A stretch of DNA of 64,000 nt. It comes from Facklamia languida CCUG 37842 (GTDB lineage Bacteria > Bacillota > Bacilli > Lactobacillales > Aerococcaceae). Where the stretch lies: assembly GCF_000245795.1 (NCBI RefSeq), contig NZ_JH601133.1, positions 122,093 to 186,092 on the forward strand. Direction: 5' to 3'. The stretch's first letter is position 1. Each line of letters begins with the position of its first letter. Positions 44,506-54,077 of this stretch are shown piece after piece. The position numbers were made by a program, and so were the translations under genes. The notes beneath the pieces are model-generated. The model had not been told where the DNA came from and ran no database searches. It saw only the letters and a list, made by a program, of their open reading frames with translations.

Positions 44506-44825
44506 ACCGTCTCGCTCCTCTGCTTATTTTATCTTATTTAGCTCTCACTATGTTCAGTTCATAATTAATCACGCTACATTATATCATTAAAATCTTCACT
44601 TTTAAAGTAAATCGCTTATTTAATCGAGCAAATCAAGCGGGTCTATACTCCTTCATCCTTACAATTTGCCTTCATTGATCTCTCTCTTTTACCTATCCTC
44701 TATGGTCCTATAACGTAAAAAACTAAGCAGGACATCCTGCTTAGTTTTGACACCAATAAACTAACCACTGACTTTGAGCGAGGTAATGAAAGTTCCTCGG
44801 CCTAAAAGTCTCTGTTCTTTTATGA
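44506..44825. other. Intergenic region between rpsD and ezrA
   Basis: Contains the rpsD terminator at 44717-44748 and a minus-strand TATAAT (44578-44583) that probably serves ezrA. No gene is seen. Confidence 0.6.
44717..44748. terminator. Terminator downstream of rpsD
   Basis: AAAAAACTAAGCAGGA, loop CA, TCCTGCTTAGTTTT: 10-bp perfect stem with A-run and T-run on opposite sides, usable on both strands. Confidence 0.9.
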
Positions 44826-45434
44826 TTAGCCTAATTTGTTATAGTATTCAACGACTAGGGCTTCATCGATTTCAGCATTTAGTTCACTTCTTAAAGGCAG
44901 ACGAACGAAAGTTCCTTCTAATTTGTCTGCGTCAAAGTTAACAAACTCTAAACGAGAAATAGTTGCTTCGACAGCTTCCTTGATAATGGCAAGGTCACGT
45001 GAACGTTCGCGCACTCCAATCACTTGACCAGGTTCTACCAAGTAAGATGGAATATCCACTCGCTTGCCATCAACTGTGATGTGACCATGGTTTACAAGTT
45101 GACGTGCTTGACGACGTGTCGTTGCAAGTCCTAAACGGTAAACAAGATTATCTAAGCGACGTTCAAGTAAGATCATGAAGTTCTCACCGTGTTTACCTTC
45201 TGTAATCTTACCTGCCCGTTTAAATAAAGTCGCGAATTGACGTTCATTCAAACCGTACATAAAACGTAATTTTTGCTTCTCATTCTTTTGAGTCGCATAT
45301 TCAGATAATTTCTTGCGTTGGTTACCGTGTTGCCCTGGTGGGAAAGGACGTTTTGATAATTCCTTGCCTGTTTCAGTTAATGAAATCCCTAAACGACGAG
45401 ATTGTTTCCATGATGGTCCTGTATAACGTGACAT
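44826..45434 (-). CDS. rpsD: 30S ribosomal protein S4
   Basis: A 202-residue S4 ([16 protein letters not shown]...) with the S4 RNA-binding domain at about 92-150 ([31 protein letters not shown]). ATG 45434 follows GGAGGAATG; the frame open upstream to 45512 is the leader. No zinc cysteines, i.e. the Cys-less form. It is a single-gene unit with its own leader, as in Bacilli. Confidence 0.97.
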   Translation of the reverse strand: MSRYTGPSWKQSRRLGISLTETGKELSKRPFPPGQHGNQRKKLSEYATQKNEKQKLRFMYGLNERQFATLFKRAGKITEGKHGENFMILLERRLDNLVYRLGLATTRRQARQLVNHGHITVDGKRVDIPSYLVEPGQVIGVRERSRDLAIIKEAVEATISRLEFVNFDADKLEGTFVRLPLRSELNAEIDEALVVEYYNKLG

Positions 45435-45629
45435 ATTGACATTCCTCCAGATAATTCTATTTGGAGTAAAATAATCCTTTAGAAAACCGAATGCGTGCAG
45501 TCCAAACTTCACCTTCTGCAGCCGCGGTTACTGGTTCGCCTATAGCGGTAGACTGTTGACGCGCTTTCTTTTTCTATGCTGCATTATTTTACACTTAGAC
45601 TATTATACAGATCTAAGGAAATATTTCAA
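45435..45629 (-). promoter_or_regulatory. rpsD promoter and structured leader
   Basis: TTGAAA (45624-45629), 16 bases, TATAAT (45602-45607) on the minus strand, followed by about 160 nt of GC-rich leader with GCCGCGG-type stems. Position and length fit the S4 autoregulatory leader of Firmicutes rpsD; the fold itself was not verified. Confidence 0.6.
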
Positions 45630-45654
45630 GTACTTATTCCCTTGATCCAAAAAA

Positions 45655-46356
45655 TTATTCTGACACTTGGTCGATAAAAGTTAAAACAATCTGGGCTGAG
45701 ACTGATCCAGCTAAAACTAGAAACTCATCAAACGACAGCGTTGCCTTTTGATCACCAGCATCTGAAATACATCGGACAATAACGAAAGGGATCCGCAAAA
45801 GGTAAAGCGCCTGAGCAATGGCAGCGGACTCCATCTCAACTGCCCGAACGGTGGGAAAATTGCCCCGAATCTTAGCAACCTCCTCTGGATCATTGACAAA
45901 TTGATCGCCTGAAGCGATTAGTCCGACCACCGGTTCGATTTCAAGAGTCCTAGCCGCTTGTCTTAAGGCTTGGATCCCTTGAGGATCCGGATAGTAGACT
46001 TCTGGCATCCCAGCCATTTGGCCGATTTGGTAACCAAAGCCTGTCACATCCACATCGTGATGGACAAGGGCCTGGGCAATAACGACATCCCCTACTGCTA
46101 GTCCTTCATCCACCCCCCCAGCTGTCCCCGTATTCATGACAAAATCTACTTCAAACTTCTCAACTAGGAGGACGGCTGTTACACTGGCATTCACTTTACC
46201 GATTCCGGAACGGACGATGACAACTGACTGTTGACCAATCATTCCTTCATAAAAAGTGAAGCCATAAATCGAATGGTCGCTTCGTTCGGACATGGCTGCC
46301 AAAAGATGCTGGATCTCCTCATCCATCGCACCAATGATGCCAATTTTTTTTATCAT
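45655..46356 (-). CDS. mtnN: 5'-methylthioadenosine/S-adenosylhomocysteine nucleosidase
   Basis: A 233-residue enzyme that hydrolyses MTA and SAH in methionine salvage and the activated-methyl cycle, also giving the AI-2 precursor. Catalytic Glu in GAMDEEI (about 12), substrate Glu in VEMESAAIAQ (about 175) and Asp in ISDAGDQKA (about 198). Last gene of a three-gene unit behind the small membrane protein and nudF. Confidence 0.95.
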   Translation of the reverse strand: MIKKIGIIGAMDEEIQHLLAAMSERSDHSIYGFTFYEGMIGQQSVVIVRSGIGKVNASVTAVLLVEKFEVDFVMNTGTAGGVDEGLAVGDVVIAQALVHHDVDVTGFGYQIGQMAGMPEVYYPDPQGIQALRQAARTLEIEPVVGLIASGDQFVNDPEEVAKIRGNFPTVRAVEMESAAIAQALYLLRIPFVIVRCISDAGDQKATLSFDEFLVLAGSVSAQIVLTFIDQVSE

Positions 46357-46376
46357 GATATCACTCCTTCTTATGA

Positions 46377-46838
46377 TTATGCGAGAAAGGCAATCAATAA
46401 AACAAGGATCAACAAGGCACCGGTAATCAGAATTCCATTATTGAGGAAATGGTCGATTTTTGCTGAATACTTGGCTCGCCGCTGGTAAGGGGGAGGCGTT
46501 TGACTCAAAAGATCTTCTTCATTCCTCCAGTCGGCTTGTACCCTTGTCGGTAAATCTGGATCCAGGTTAAGACTATCGACATCATGGGGCGGGTATGGTC
46601 CTTGCTGGGCATCGAAGTCCTCCATTAAAAAGTCTTCATATCCCTCCCATTCATTCCACTGATTCTCTGCTTGATAAACAGCATCCGAGTCGAGTGTGTC
46701 TGGCTGGACGGAAGTCCTGTCAAGGGTGAGTCCTTGGTCATACTCCTCTTCCACTTGATCCTTGTCTGAACTTTCCTTGTAATTTAAATAGTCTTGATAG
46801 TGCTTTTTGGCCCGTTGACGACCTTTAAATAAAGACAT
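46377..46838 (-). CDS. Acidic protein with C-terminal membrane anchor
   Basis: A 153-residue protein: basic start (MSLFKGRQRAKKH), long acidic low-complexity middle rich in Asp, Glu and Pro, and one C-terminal membrane helix (about 132-152; LITGALLILVLLIAFLA). It is not a known enzyme. It sits between nudF and mtnN, overlapping the former by 14 bases, an arrangement seen in related Lactobacillales. Function unknown; tail-anchored in the membrane by inference. Confidence 0.7.
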   Translation of the reverse strand: MSLFKGRQRAKKHYQDYLNYKESSDKDQVEEEYDQGLTLDRTSVQPDTLDSDAVYQAENQWNEWEGYEDFLMEDFDAQQGPYPPHDVDSLNLDPDLPTRVQADWRNEEDLLSQTPPPYQRRAKYSAKIDHFLNNGILITGALLILVLLIAFLA

Positions 46839-47418
46839 CTCTTTCCATCCCTCCTAACCAGATTTGCAAGGCATAGAGCGTCTTGAGATCCACAATTTCA
46901 CCCTTTTTCAGCATCTCACTTATTTCTTGCCGGTTGTAAACTTCCCACTCAACCGCTTCATCGTCATCTTGGTCCTTAGGGTCTTCAACCACAGACAGGT
47001 CTTGGGCTAAAAAAAGCGTAATTTCTTCATCTAAATAACCTGGTGAGACAAAAAAAGTCGGCCCCTTCTTCCAACAACCCGCTTGATAATGGGTTTCTTC
47101 TTCAAGTTCCCTCTGGGCAGCCGATAAGGGTTCTTCTAATTGCCCTTGTAGGCGGTCGATTAAACCAGCGGGAATCTCATACAGATTCTTACCTGCTGCT
47201 GGCCGATATTGATTGACTAAAACAACCTGATCCTCATTGGTCACTGCCAGCACACAGACAGCAGGCCCATGGTGAATTAATTCCCGGTCAACCACTAAGC
47301 CATTCGGTAATTGGACTTGATTGACATATGCTTGTAGGATTTGCCCTGCAAAGACTTGTTGAACACTTTGCGTTGCTGGGCTCTGGTTAAAAGGAATTGC
47401 TTCAGGGGATTTCTCCAT
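46825..47418 (-). CDS. nudF: NUDIX hydrolase, ADP-ribose pyrophosphatase type
   Basis: A 197-residue hydrolase. The Nudix box is visible as AGLIDRLQGQLEEPLSAAQRELEEET (about 92-117), with the metal-binding REL-EE core and an insertion of a few residues in the loop. The N-terminal part (LVNQYRPAAGKNLYEIPAG) matches ADP-ribose pyrophosphatases. It starts the nudF-hyp-mtnN unit. Confidence 0.9.
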   Translation of the reverse strand: MEKSPEAIPFNQSPATQSVQQVFAGQILQAYVNQVQLPNGLVVDRELIHHGPAVCVLAVTNEDQVVLVNQYRPAAGKNLYEIPAGLIDRLQGQLEEPLSAAQRELEEETHYQAGCWKKGPTFFVSPGYLDEEITLFLAQDLSVVEDPKDQDDDEAVEWEVYNRQEISEMLKKGEIVDLKTLYALQIWLGGMERDVFI

Positions 47419-47587
47419 TCATTTCGCCTACTTTCTCTTTATTTAGTTCGATTGTAGCGAGTCGAAGTCCGACTTGCAAGCCAGTCGAGCTAGGAAAAGC
47501 AAAGCCCTCACTCAAGATAGGCCTCAAGACCGATCTCCCTCAATGAACCCTATGGTATCCTTTATTTAAGTTAAGGAGGTTTTTATC

Positions 47588-48715
47588 ATGTTTCTCAATC
47601 TAATTGGACCAATCTATCTCGTCTGTTTAGGACTCGCCCTATTTAACTGTCTGCGTCAGTTTACACATTTCACTAAACAAAGTAAAAATATCAGTGAGAT
47701 AAAGGGGGCTAAGATCCGCCAATCCCTCATTTTAAATCTACTCATCGTTCTGGTTCCCATTGTGATACCCATTATGGCTCAAACCAATTTACGGATCCTT
47801 GCCATCCTTTGTCTACCAGTTCTCATGGCGAACATCGTCCTTTCGCTTGCTTTTTATGCCATTCGACAAGTCAGTCAAGCCCGCTTTTTATCTTTCTTCT
47901 ACCATACAGGACAAGTTTGTATCCTCTTAACTTGCTCTGTTTTATCAGATTTTATGGGTGGTATGAGTGGACCAGACTATCTGTCTTCAAGTGAATTTTT
48001 TGCTATTTCTGTCTATCTGATCCTAGCCGTACTCTTTGCCTCCGCTATAGTCGGTGCGATTGCTATGATTTTCTCAAGCAGAAAAAATCCTCGACCCTTA
48101 TTCAACCTACAAAAACGAGACCCTCATAAGCATGTTAGTTCAAACATGTTACACCACTACCATCAAGCGGGTCTCTCTAATCAAGAAATCGAGACCTTCC
48201 GTCAAGAAATGGCCGAGGCGCAAAACCATATCCTTCGAATTGAAGAAAACTTCCAAAAGACAGCTAAAATGCGAGCCATTGAGCTCCATTACAATATCTT
48301 AAAAGTCGCTAAAAATTACTTTAAAGATATTGTGGCTCAACCTAAACGCTTCGTAGCTGCCAGTCATTTCACCTTAACCCTTCTGCCTCAACTTGATGAT
48401 CTGCTAAGTAAGTATAATGAAATTAATTCCCATGTCGCTAAAAACAAGCAAACTTACCTCATCTTAGAAAAGAGTGCTCAAACCATTGACCAGATCTGCC
48501 AGGAGATTATTTCAGACTATTTGCACTTTCATGAAAATAAATATCAAGCCCTGGAAGATGGTATAAAACTAGCCGATCGGACCCTGAAACACCACTCTAG
48601 TCAAGATCCGATCAATTGGACGGATCAAGACGAAGACCTGGATGCTAATGACCCTTTTGACCTAAAGCCAAACCAAGATTCGCTCATGACGGGCGAACCA
48701 GACCTTGAAGATTAA
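47588..48715 (+). CDS. xpaC: XpaC-like membrane protein (5-bromo-4-chloroindolyl phosphate hydrolysis family)
   Basis: A 375-residue protein with several N-terminal membrane helices (about 5-22, 48-66, 72-90, 108-122 and 140-165). The cytoplasmic helical C-terminal domain is of the XpaC family (VSSNMLHHYHQAGLSNQEIE ... ILRIEENFQKTAKMRAI) and ends in an acidic tail. XpaC and TelA are encoded together in many Firmicutes; their shared role is unclear and linked to envelope stress or tellurite response. It lies 23 bases before telA; AAGGAGG precedes the ATG. Confidence 0.82.
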   Translation: MFLNLIGPIYLVCLGLALFNCLRQFTHFTKQSKNISEIKGAKIRQSLILNLLIVLVPIVIPIMAQTNLRILAILCLPVLMANIVLSLAFYAIRQVSQARFLSFFYHTGQVCILLTCSVLSDFMGGMSGPDYLSSSEFFAISVYLILAVLFASAIVGAIAMIFSSRKNPRPLFNLQKRDPHKHVSSNMLHHYHQAGLSNQEIETFRQEMAEAQNHILRIEENFQKTAKMRAIELHYNILKVAKNYFKDIVAQPKRFVAASHFTLTLLPQLDDLLSKYNEINSHVAKNKQTYLILEKSAQTIDQICQEIISDYLHFHENKYQALEDGIKLADRTLKHHSSQDPINWTDQDEDLDANDPFDLKPNQDSLMTGEPDLED

Positions 48716-48738
48716 GTATCAGAACGGAGATGAACCAC

Positions 48739-49995
48739 ATGACGGACCAACCACGTGACCCCTTCTCAACCCCTTCATCTTTTGATGAAATTGATGACCT
48801 CTTAACCAATCCCTTTGATGAAGAACAAACCAGCTCACAATCTGTCAACCTTCACAGTGAATTAGCTGAAGCCGCTCTGCTTGCAAAACGTAATATGACT
48901 AATGAACGAACGATTGATCGATTGCCCGACCACCGACAAGACCAAGCGCGAAAGTTGGCTAAGCAGATTGATGAGAAAAACCTCGCAGGCGTTATCTCCT
49001 ACGGAGCCAAAGCCCAGAAAAAATTAAGTGAATTCTCCCATAATATGCTTCACAATGTGCAATTGAAAGATACAGGGGAAGTTGGGGATATCCTCACCGA
49101 ATTGATGACCACCCTGCAAACATCAGACCCCAAGGAATTAACTGCCAAGCCAAGTTTATTTAGCCGAGTCTTTGGCCAAGTTAAGGCTTCAATCAGCGAT
49201 ACTCAGATTAAATATCAAAAGATTGGCCACCAGTTAGACAAGGTCGTGATTCGTCTCGAGCGTGAGAAGAATGAGTTGTTAAATGATAATATGCAACTCG
49301 AACAACTCTACCAAAAGAACAAAGACTACTTCGATGCCCTGAATATTTATATTGCAGCTGGTGAGCTCAAGATAGAAGAACTCCAAAGTGAGATCATCCC
49401 TCAAGCGATTGAGAAGGCCAGTCAAACCAACAGCTCAATGGATGTTCAAGAAGTCCATGACTTAAATCAATTCTTGGAGCGCTTGGATAAACGAACTCAT
49501 GACTTACGTCTAACACGTCAAATGACGATTCAACAAGCTCCTCAAATTCGGATGATACAAAATACGAATCAAGCCCTGGCAGAAAAAATTCAGGTTTCAG
49601 TTCATACATCAATCCCCCTCTGGGAAAATCAAATCACCATTGCCTTAAGCTTATTACGCCAACAGGATGCTGTGACCTCTCAACGAATGGTGTCTGAGAC
49701 GACCAACCAATTGCTGCGTAATAATTCTCAGATGCTGAAACAGTCCGCCGTTGACACAGCCCGCGAAACAGAGCGCGGAATCATTGACCTTGAAACCCTG
49801 CAACAAACTCAAAAAGATTTGATTGAAACCATCGAATCAACCCTTCAAATTCAAGCCGATGGGCGCAGACAGCGTCAGGCAGCTCGGCAAGAACTTGAAA
49901 TGATGGAAGACCAACTACGTCAACGATTAATTAGCCTTTCAGATGAACAAAAGCAACAAAGTCAAAGCCAACCAGCAGATTTTGATGGCTTTTAG
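48739..49995 (+). CDS. telA: TelA family protein (toxic anion resistance)
   Basis: A 418-residue, mostly helical cytoplasmic protein of the TelA/YceH family: about 100-380 carry the family domain (DKVVIRLEREKNELLNDNMQLEQLYQKN; RLTRQMTIQQAPQIRMIQNTN). Members are associated with tellurite and antimicrobial tolerance, but biochemical function is not known. It is the second gene of the xpaC-telA unit; ATG 48739 fits CGGAG better than ATG 48730. A long terminator hairpin follows. Confidence 0.88.
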   Translation: MTDQPRDPFSTPSSFDEIDDLLTNPFDEEQTSSQSVNLHSELAEAALLAKRNMTNERTIDRLPDHRQDQARKLAKQIDEKNLAGVISYGAKAQKKLSEFSHNMLHNVQLKDTGEVGDILTELMTTLQTSDPKELTAKPSLFSRVFGQVKASISDTQIKYQKIGHQLDKVVIRLEREKNELLNDNMQLEQLYQKNKDYFDALNIYIAAGELKIEELQSEIIPQAIEKASQTNSSMDVQEVHDLNQFLERLDKRTHDLRLTRQMTIQQAPQIRMIQNTNQALAEKIQVSVHTSIPLWENQITIALSLLRQQDAVTSQRMVSETTNQLLRNNSQMLKQSAVDTARETERGIIDLETLQQTQKDLIETIESTLQIQADGRRQRQAARQELEMMEDQLRQRLISLSDEQKQQSQSQPADFDGF

Positions 49996-50060
49996 CTCAT
50001 CAGATCATCTAAATAATAAATTAAAAAAAGATAGATAGAGCCTGCCATCATTAAAAGAAT

Positions 50061-50123
50061 AAAGACACCGAACACTTAATCACTAGAGTATCATCTCTTT
50101 TGATTAAGCATTCGGTGTCTTTT
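50061..50123. terminator. Long bidirectional terminator hairpin, copy B
   Basis: AAAGACACCGAA (50061-50072) pairs with TTCGGTGTCTTT (50111-50122) and inside it CTTAATCA with TGATTAAG, giving about 20 pairs, followed by TTTTGA. It lies between convergent telA and ileS. Same outer stem and partly the same inner sequence as 21565-21636. Confidence 0.88.
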
Positions 50124-50157
50124 TGATCGGTTTCGACTATCCTCCAATCATTGCTTA

Positions 50158-52941
50158 TTATGACTGGAAGTATTCTGGGTATTCTTCATTGACGATTTCA
50201 TAACACCGTTGACAAAGGTCAGGAGCTTGATCCAGCCTACCCACTTCTGGTCTTACTGCCCGACAACGTTGGCAAATCGCTCCTTCAGCATGATGGACTT
50301 GTACTTGATAAGTCTCAAAATCTAAAGCCTCAGCAGGCGCTTGGTCAAGATCCTCCACTTTTAGTTGTGATACAGTCAGATATTGACCCAACTTGTCAGC
50401 AAAAGGCGCTAAGGCCGCTCTATCATCTGCGTCTAAATAAAGGATAACCGATGCTTCAAAGGACTTTTTGATGGGGTCCTGAGGGGCATTTTTTGCTTCT
50501 TCAAGGGCCTTATTAATGCCTACTCGAACCTTAAAGAAAGTCTGCCATTGATCGATCACAGCTTGGCTCCCTGCTAGATCCTCAACATCCGGCATGTCCT
50601 GGAGCTGGATGAACCCGTCCACTCCATTTAAGGATTTCCATGCTTCCTCCGCTGTATGGACCAGAATAGGGGTGACGAGAATCAAAAGGTCATGCAGAAT
50701 TTGATAGATAACGGTCTGCATTGATCGACGAACTGGACTATCAGCTGCTTCAATGTAGACAATATCCTTTGCAACATCGAGATAGAAGGCTGATAGATCG
50801 GTTGAAACAAAATTCATCAACCGTTTATATAGTTCAGGATAACGATAGCTTTCATAGTACTGGATCATATCGGCTTTAAACTGGTTAAAGTTAGCATGCA
50901 TGTACTGGTCAATCAAGGCTAAATGATCTCCATCAACTTGATGTTGGGATGGGTCAAAATCATTGACTAAACCTAACATAAAGCGGATTGTATTCCGGAT
51001 CTTGCGGTAAGATTCAGAGACCTGCTTAAGAATTTCATTCGAAACCCTAACATCGGATTCGTAGTCAACAGATGCAACCCACAAACGGATAATATCCGCT
51101 CCGAGCTCCTCCATGACTTTGGCCGGATCAATTACATTACCAAGGGACTTGGACATCTTCTGGCCCTTTCCATCATTGACAAATCCCTGGGATAAAACCT
51201 CTTGATATGGTGGCTGACCAAAAGCTGCAATCGAAGTCGTGAAGGAAGAATTGAACCAGCCACGATATTGGTCGGATCCTTCCAGATAGAGGTTGGCCGG
51301 ATAGACCAATTCTGGTCTCACTTGTAACACCCCAGCGTATGAAGTCCCAGAATCAAACCAAACATCCATGATATCCATTTCTTTAGTGAAAATACCATTC
51401 GGCGATCCCTCATGACTGAAGTTTTGTGGTAATAGATCTTTTGCTTCCCATTCAAACCAGATATTCGAACCATGTTCAGCTACAAGATCTGCCACATGGT
51501 TAATGACCTCTAGGTCTAGAATGGCTTGTCCATCTTCAGCATAGAAAATTGGCAGAGGAACGCCCCAAACTCGCTGACGCGAAATGACCCAGTCCCCCCG
51601 ATCGCGAATCATGTTATAAATCCGACGTTGGCCAGAAGGATGGTGCCATTTAACGGAATTTTCGACATTGTCCAACAATTCCTGCCGGAACCGATCGATC
51701 GAAGCAAACCACTGAGGTGTCGCCCGATAAATTACCGGTTTTTTAGTTCGCCAGTCGTGAGGATATGAGTGCACAAACTCGCTATAGTGCAGTAAGCTGC
51801 CATTTGCTTCAATCATCTCTAAGATTTGTTTTTCTCCTTTGAGATAGAAGACCCCTTCCAGACCTGGTGCCTGGTCAGTGTAGTGCCCCCGACTATCAAC
51901 TGGTGAAAGGATATCCAGACCATATTCCAAACCAATCCAGTAGTCATCTTCCCCATGTCCTGGAGCCGTATGAACCAGTCCGGTCCCAGAATCGAGGGTG
52001 ACATGGTCCCCTAACATCAAGAGCGATTCACGATCATAGAAAGGATGACTGGCGGTTAAGCGGTCGAATTGATCCCCTCTAAAAGTCGCTTCTACTTGGT
52101 AATCTTGCCAACCAATGGCTTGGCTGACACTTTCTAATAAGTCTTGAGCCAGAATAAAATGCCGGTCTCCCACTGCCACTTGCACATATTCTGCATCAGG
52201 TTTAACTGAAATGCCCAGATTTGCTGGTAAAGTCCATGGGGTCGTTGTCCAGATAATAAATTCCGCATTATCTGCGACCACTCCTTTACCATCACGCACC
52301 TTGAAAGCCACATAAATGGAAGGGGATGTTACATCTTGGTATTCAACTTCCGCTTCGGCTAGCGAAGATTCAGAAGACCAAGACCAAAAGATTGGCTTTG
52401 CCCCCTTATAAATATACCCCTTATCTGCCATCAAACCGAAGACGCGGAGCTGCTGTGCCTCATATTCAGGGTCGAGGGTCAAATAAGGATGGTCCCAGTC
52501 ACCCGTCACACCTAAACGCTTAAAGGTCGCCTTTTGTCCCTCTACTTGTTCCAAGGCATAGTCGCGACACATATTACGAAACTCAGCAGTGGAATAATCC
52601 TTGCGGTTCACTTTTTTATTTTTTTGCAGGGCAGTCTCAATGGGTAGACCGTGCGTATCCCAACCCGGAACATAAGGGGATCGCATCCCCGCCATCGACT
52701 TATAACGCACAATAAAGTCTTTGGAAATCTTATTTAAAGCATGTCCCATATGGATATTTCCATTGGCGTATGGCGGACCATCATGGAGAACCCAGGGGGT
52801 TCGATCTTGATTCTTCTCTTGAATTTTGTCATACATGGCTTGGTCTTGCCATTCGGCTTGCAATTCAACTTCCTTGTTCGGTAAATTTGCCCGCATGGCA
52901 AAATCCGTTTGACCTAAATTAAGTGTTTCTTTTAATTTCAT
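50158..52941 (-). CDS. ileS: Isoleucyl-tRNA synthetase
   Basis: A 927-residue class I synthetase of the bacterial type. HIGH motif in PPYANGNIHMGHALNK (about 56), CP1 editing domain (about 190-400), [11 protein letters not shown] (about 594) and a C-terminal zinc finger with CQRCRAV and CQRCYEIV (about 888-915). ATG 52941 follows AAGGAG; TTG 52947 is too near. T-box controlled. Its position after divIVA is the standard Firmicutes order. The zinc-finger bacterial type is usually mupirocin-sensitive, but this was not tested. Confidence 0.97.
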   Translation of the reverse strand: MKLKETLNLGQTDFAMRANLPNKEVELQAEWQDQAMYDKIQEKNQDRTPWVLHDGPPYANGNIHMGHALNKISKDFIVRYKSMAGMRSPYVPGWDTHGLPIETALQKNKKVNRKDYSTAEFRNMCRDYALEQVEGQKATFKRLGVTGDWDHPYLTLDPEYEAQQLRVFGLMADKGYIYKGAKPIFWSWSSESSLAEAEVEYQDVTSPSIYVAFKVRDGKGVVADNAEFIIWTTTPWTLPANLGISVKPDAEYVQVAVGDRHFILAQDLLESVSQAIGWQDYQVEATFRGDQFDRLTASHPFYDRESLLMLGDHVTLDSGTGLVHTAPGHGEDDYWIGLEYGLDILSPVDSRGHYTDQAPGLEGVFYLKGEKQILEMIEANGSLLHYSEFVHSYPHDWRTKKPVIYRATPQWFASIDRFRQELLDNVENSVKWHHPSGQRRIYNMIRDRGDWVISRQRVWGVPLPIFYAEDGQAILDLEVINHVADLVAEHGSNIWFEWEAKDLLPQNFSHEGSPNGIFTKEMDIMDVWFDSGTSYAGVLQVRPELVYPANLYLEGSDQYRGWFNSSFTTSIAAFGQPPYQEVLSQGFVNDGKGQKMSKSLGNVIDPAKVMEELGADIIRLWVASVDYESDVRVSNEILKQVSESYRKIRNTIRFMLGLVNDFDPSQHQVDGDHLALIDQYMHANFNQFKADMIQYYESYRYPELYKRLMNFVSTDLSAFYLDVAKDIVYIEAADSPVRRSMQTVIYQILHDLLILVTPILVHTAEEAWKSLNGVDGFIQLQDMPDVEDLAGSQAVIDQWQTFFKVRVGINKALEEAKNAPQDPIKKSFEASVILYLDADDRAALAPFADKLGQYLTVSQLKVEDLDQAPAEALDFETYQVQVHHAEGAICQRCRAVRPEVGRLDQAPDLCQRCYEIVNEEYPEYFQS

Positions 52942-52957
52942 GCTCAATCTCCTTATA

Positions 52958-53189
52958 AAAAATACGTCCCTTCATACGAAGGGACGTTGAATACGCGGTA
53001 CCACCCAAATTAATAGCCACAGCTATTCTCTCCTCATGATAACGCTCTTTAAGCGGATCCAGCTACTCGGCTTCACTGGTCAGGATTAGAAGGATACTTT
53101 ATTCAAGAGGGATCATTGTACTCTCACCACATACAATTCGCTGTAAATATCTTCAATAAAGCTTGGTTCTAATTTGTCTTCATCTTTAT
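52958..53189 (-). promoter_or_regulatory. T-box leader of ileS
   Basis: The minus-strand RNA contains the T-box GGTGGTACCGCG (near 52997-53008) and a terminator AACGTCCCTTCG ... GAAGGGACGT followed by ATTTTTT. Stem I lies at about 53060-53180; AUC near 53113 is a possible specifier. Confidence 0.92.
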
Positions 53190-53195
53190 GTTGGT

Positions 53196-53224
53196 ATTAT
53201 ATTAATTTTTTGATGGGAGGTCAA
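53196..53224 (-). promoter_or_regulatory. ileS promoter within the divIVA 3' end
   Basis: TTGACC (53219-53224), 17 bases, TATAAT (53196-53201) on the minus strand. The -35 and spacer lie within the last codons of divIVA. Confidence 0.8.
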
Positions 53225-54059
53225 TCTGAATCGTTTGATCCAGGTCCTCTTCATCAGACAAGTCCCTCTCAGCAGGGTCGACTATGGTATCGACTTGGTC
53301 ATCATGATAGGACGGGTCTTCTTGCTTAGCCCTTTCAATCGCTTGTAATTCTTTTAGGTTGAAGACTTGGGTCATCTCGAGGTCATCTTCTGGATCCACT
53401 TCTGGTTGAAAGACAACTTCTTCCTCTGTAATCGGACTGGGATCATCGAGATAATGGTTCACATCTTCCGGAATGGCATCCAGTCCTTCTTGAATCTCAG
53501 ATTCAGCTTGTTCAACGAGGGCACTAACCCGTTGACTGGCCTGATACTGACTATCCTTATCCAAGGAAGTAGGTGCTTGAGCAGGCATCAAGGCAGTATC
53601 CTCAAATAACACATCGAGGTCGTCGCTATCTAATAAGTCCAATTGCTCTTGGGCCAACTTGCGGGCACGGTTTTGGTATTCACTCGTCTTACTTCTTAAG
53701 CGCTCCGCCTCATCAAAGATCCGCGTTGCGCGTTCATTCGCCTCATTAATCACTTGGTCCGCATCGCGCTCTGCTTCATAGAGAATTAATTCTGCCTCTT
53801 TGCGGGCATTCTGTTTCAAACGGTCTGCTGCTTCTTGAGCAATAATAATTGAAGAATTAAGGGATTCTTGTAATTGAGCAAAGTAATCCAACTTATCTTG
53901 CGCATCTGCCAAGTTCTTAGTTAAAGTCCTATTTTCTTCTAGAACCCGTTCTAACTCTACTCGAACAATATCGAGATAGTCATTCACTTGTTCTGCATCG
54001 TATCCTCTAAATTTATGGTTAAATTCCTTCGTTAAAATATCATTTGGTGTCACTGTCAT
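53202..54059 (-). CDS. divIVA: Cell-division/polar protein DivIVA
   Basis: A 285-residue protein. The N-terminal lipid-binding domain has the conserved TPNDILTKEFNHKFRGYDAEQVNDYLD (about 3-30), followed by coiled coils (about 35-160). A long acidic tail (about 165-285; ITEEEVVFQPEVDPEDDLEM, DLSDEEDLDQ) makes it much longer than Bacillus DivIVA (about 164). It recruits division or wall proteins at curved membranes. ATG 54059 is preferred for spacing to AAAGGA; ATGs at 54062 and 54068 are nearby. Confidence 0.93.
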   Translation of the reverse strand: MTVTPNDILTKEFNHKFRGYDAEQVNDYLDIVRVELERVLEENRTLTKNLADAQDKLDYFAQLQESLNSSIIIAQEAADRLKQNARKEAELILYEAERDADQVINEANERATRIFDEAERLRSKTSEYQNRARKLAQEQLDLLDSDDLDVLFEDTALMPAQAPTSLDKDSQYQASQRVSALVEQAESEIQEGLDAIPEDVNHYLDDPSPITEEEVVFQPEVDPEDDLEMTQVFNLKELQAIERAKQEDPSYHDDQVDTIVDPAERDLSDEEDLDQTIQIDLPSKN

Positions 54060-54077
54060 CATTATCATCCTTTCTTT

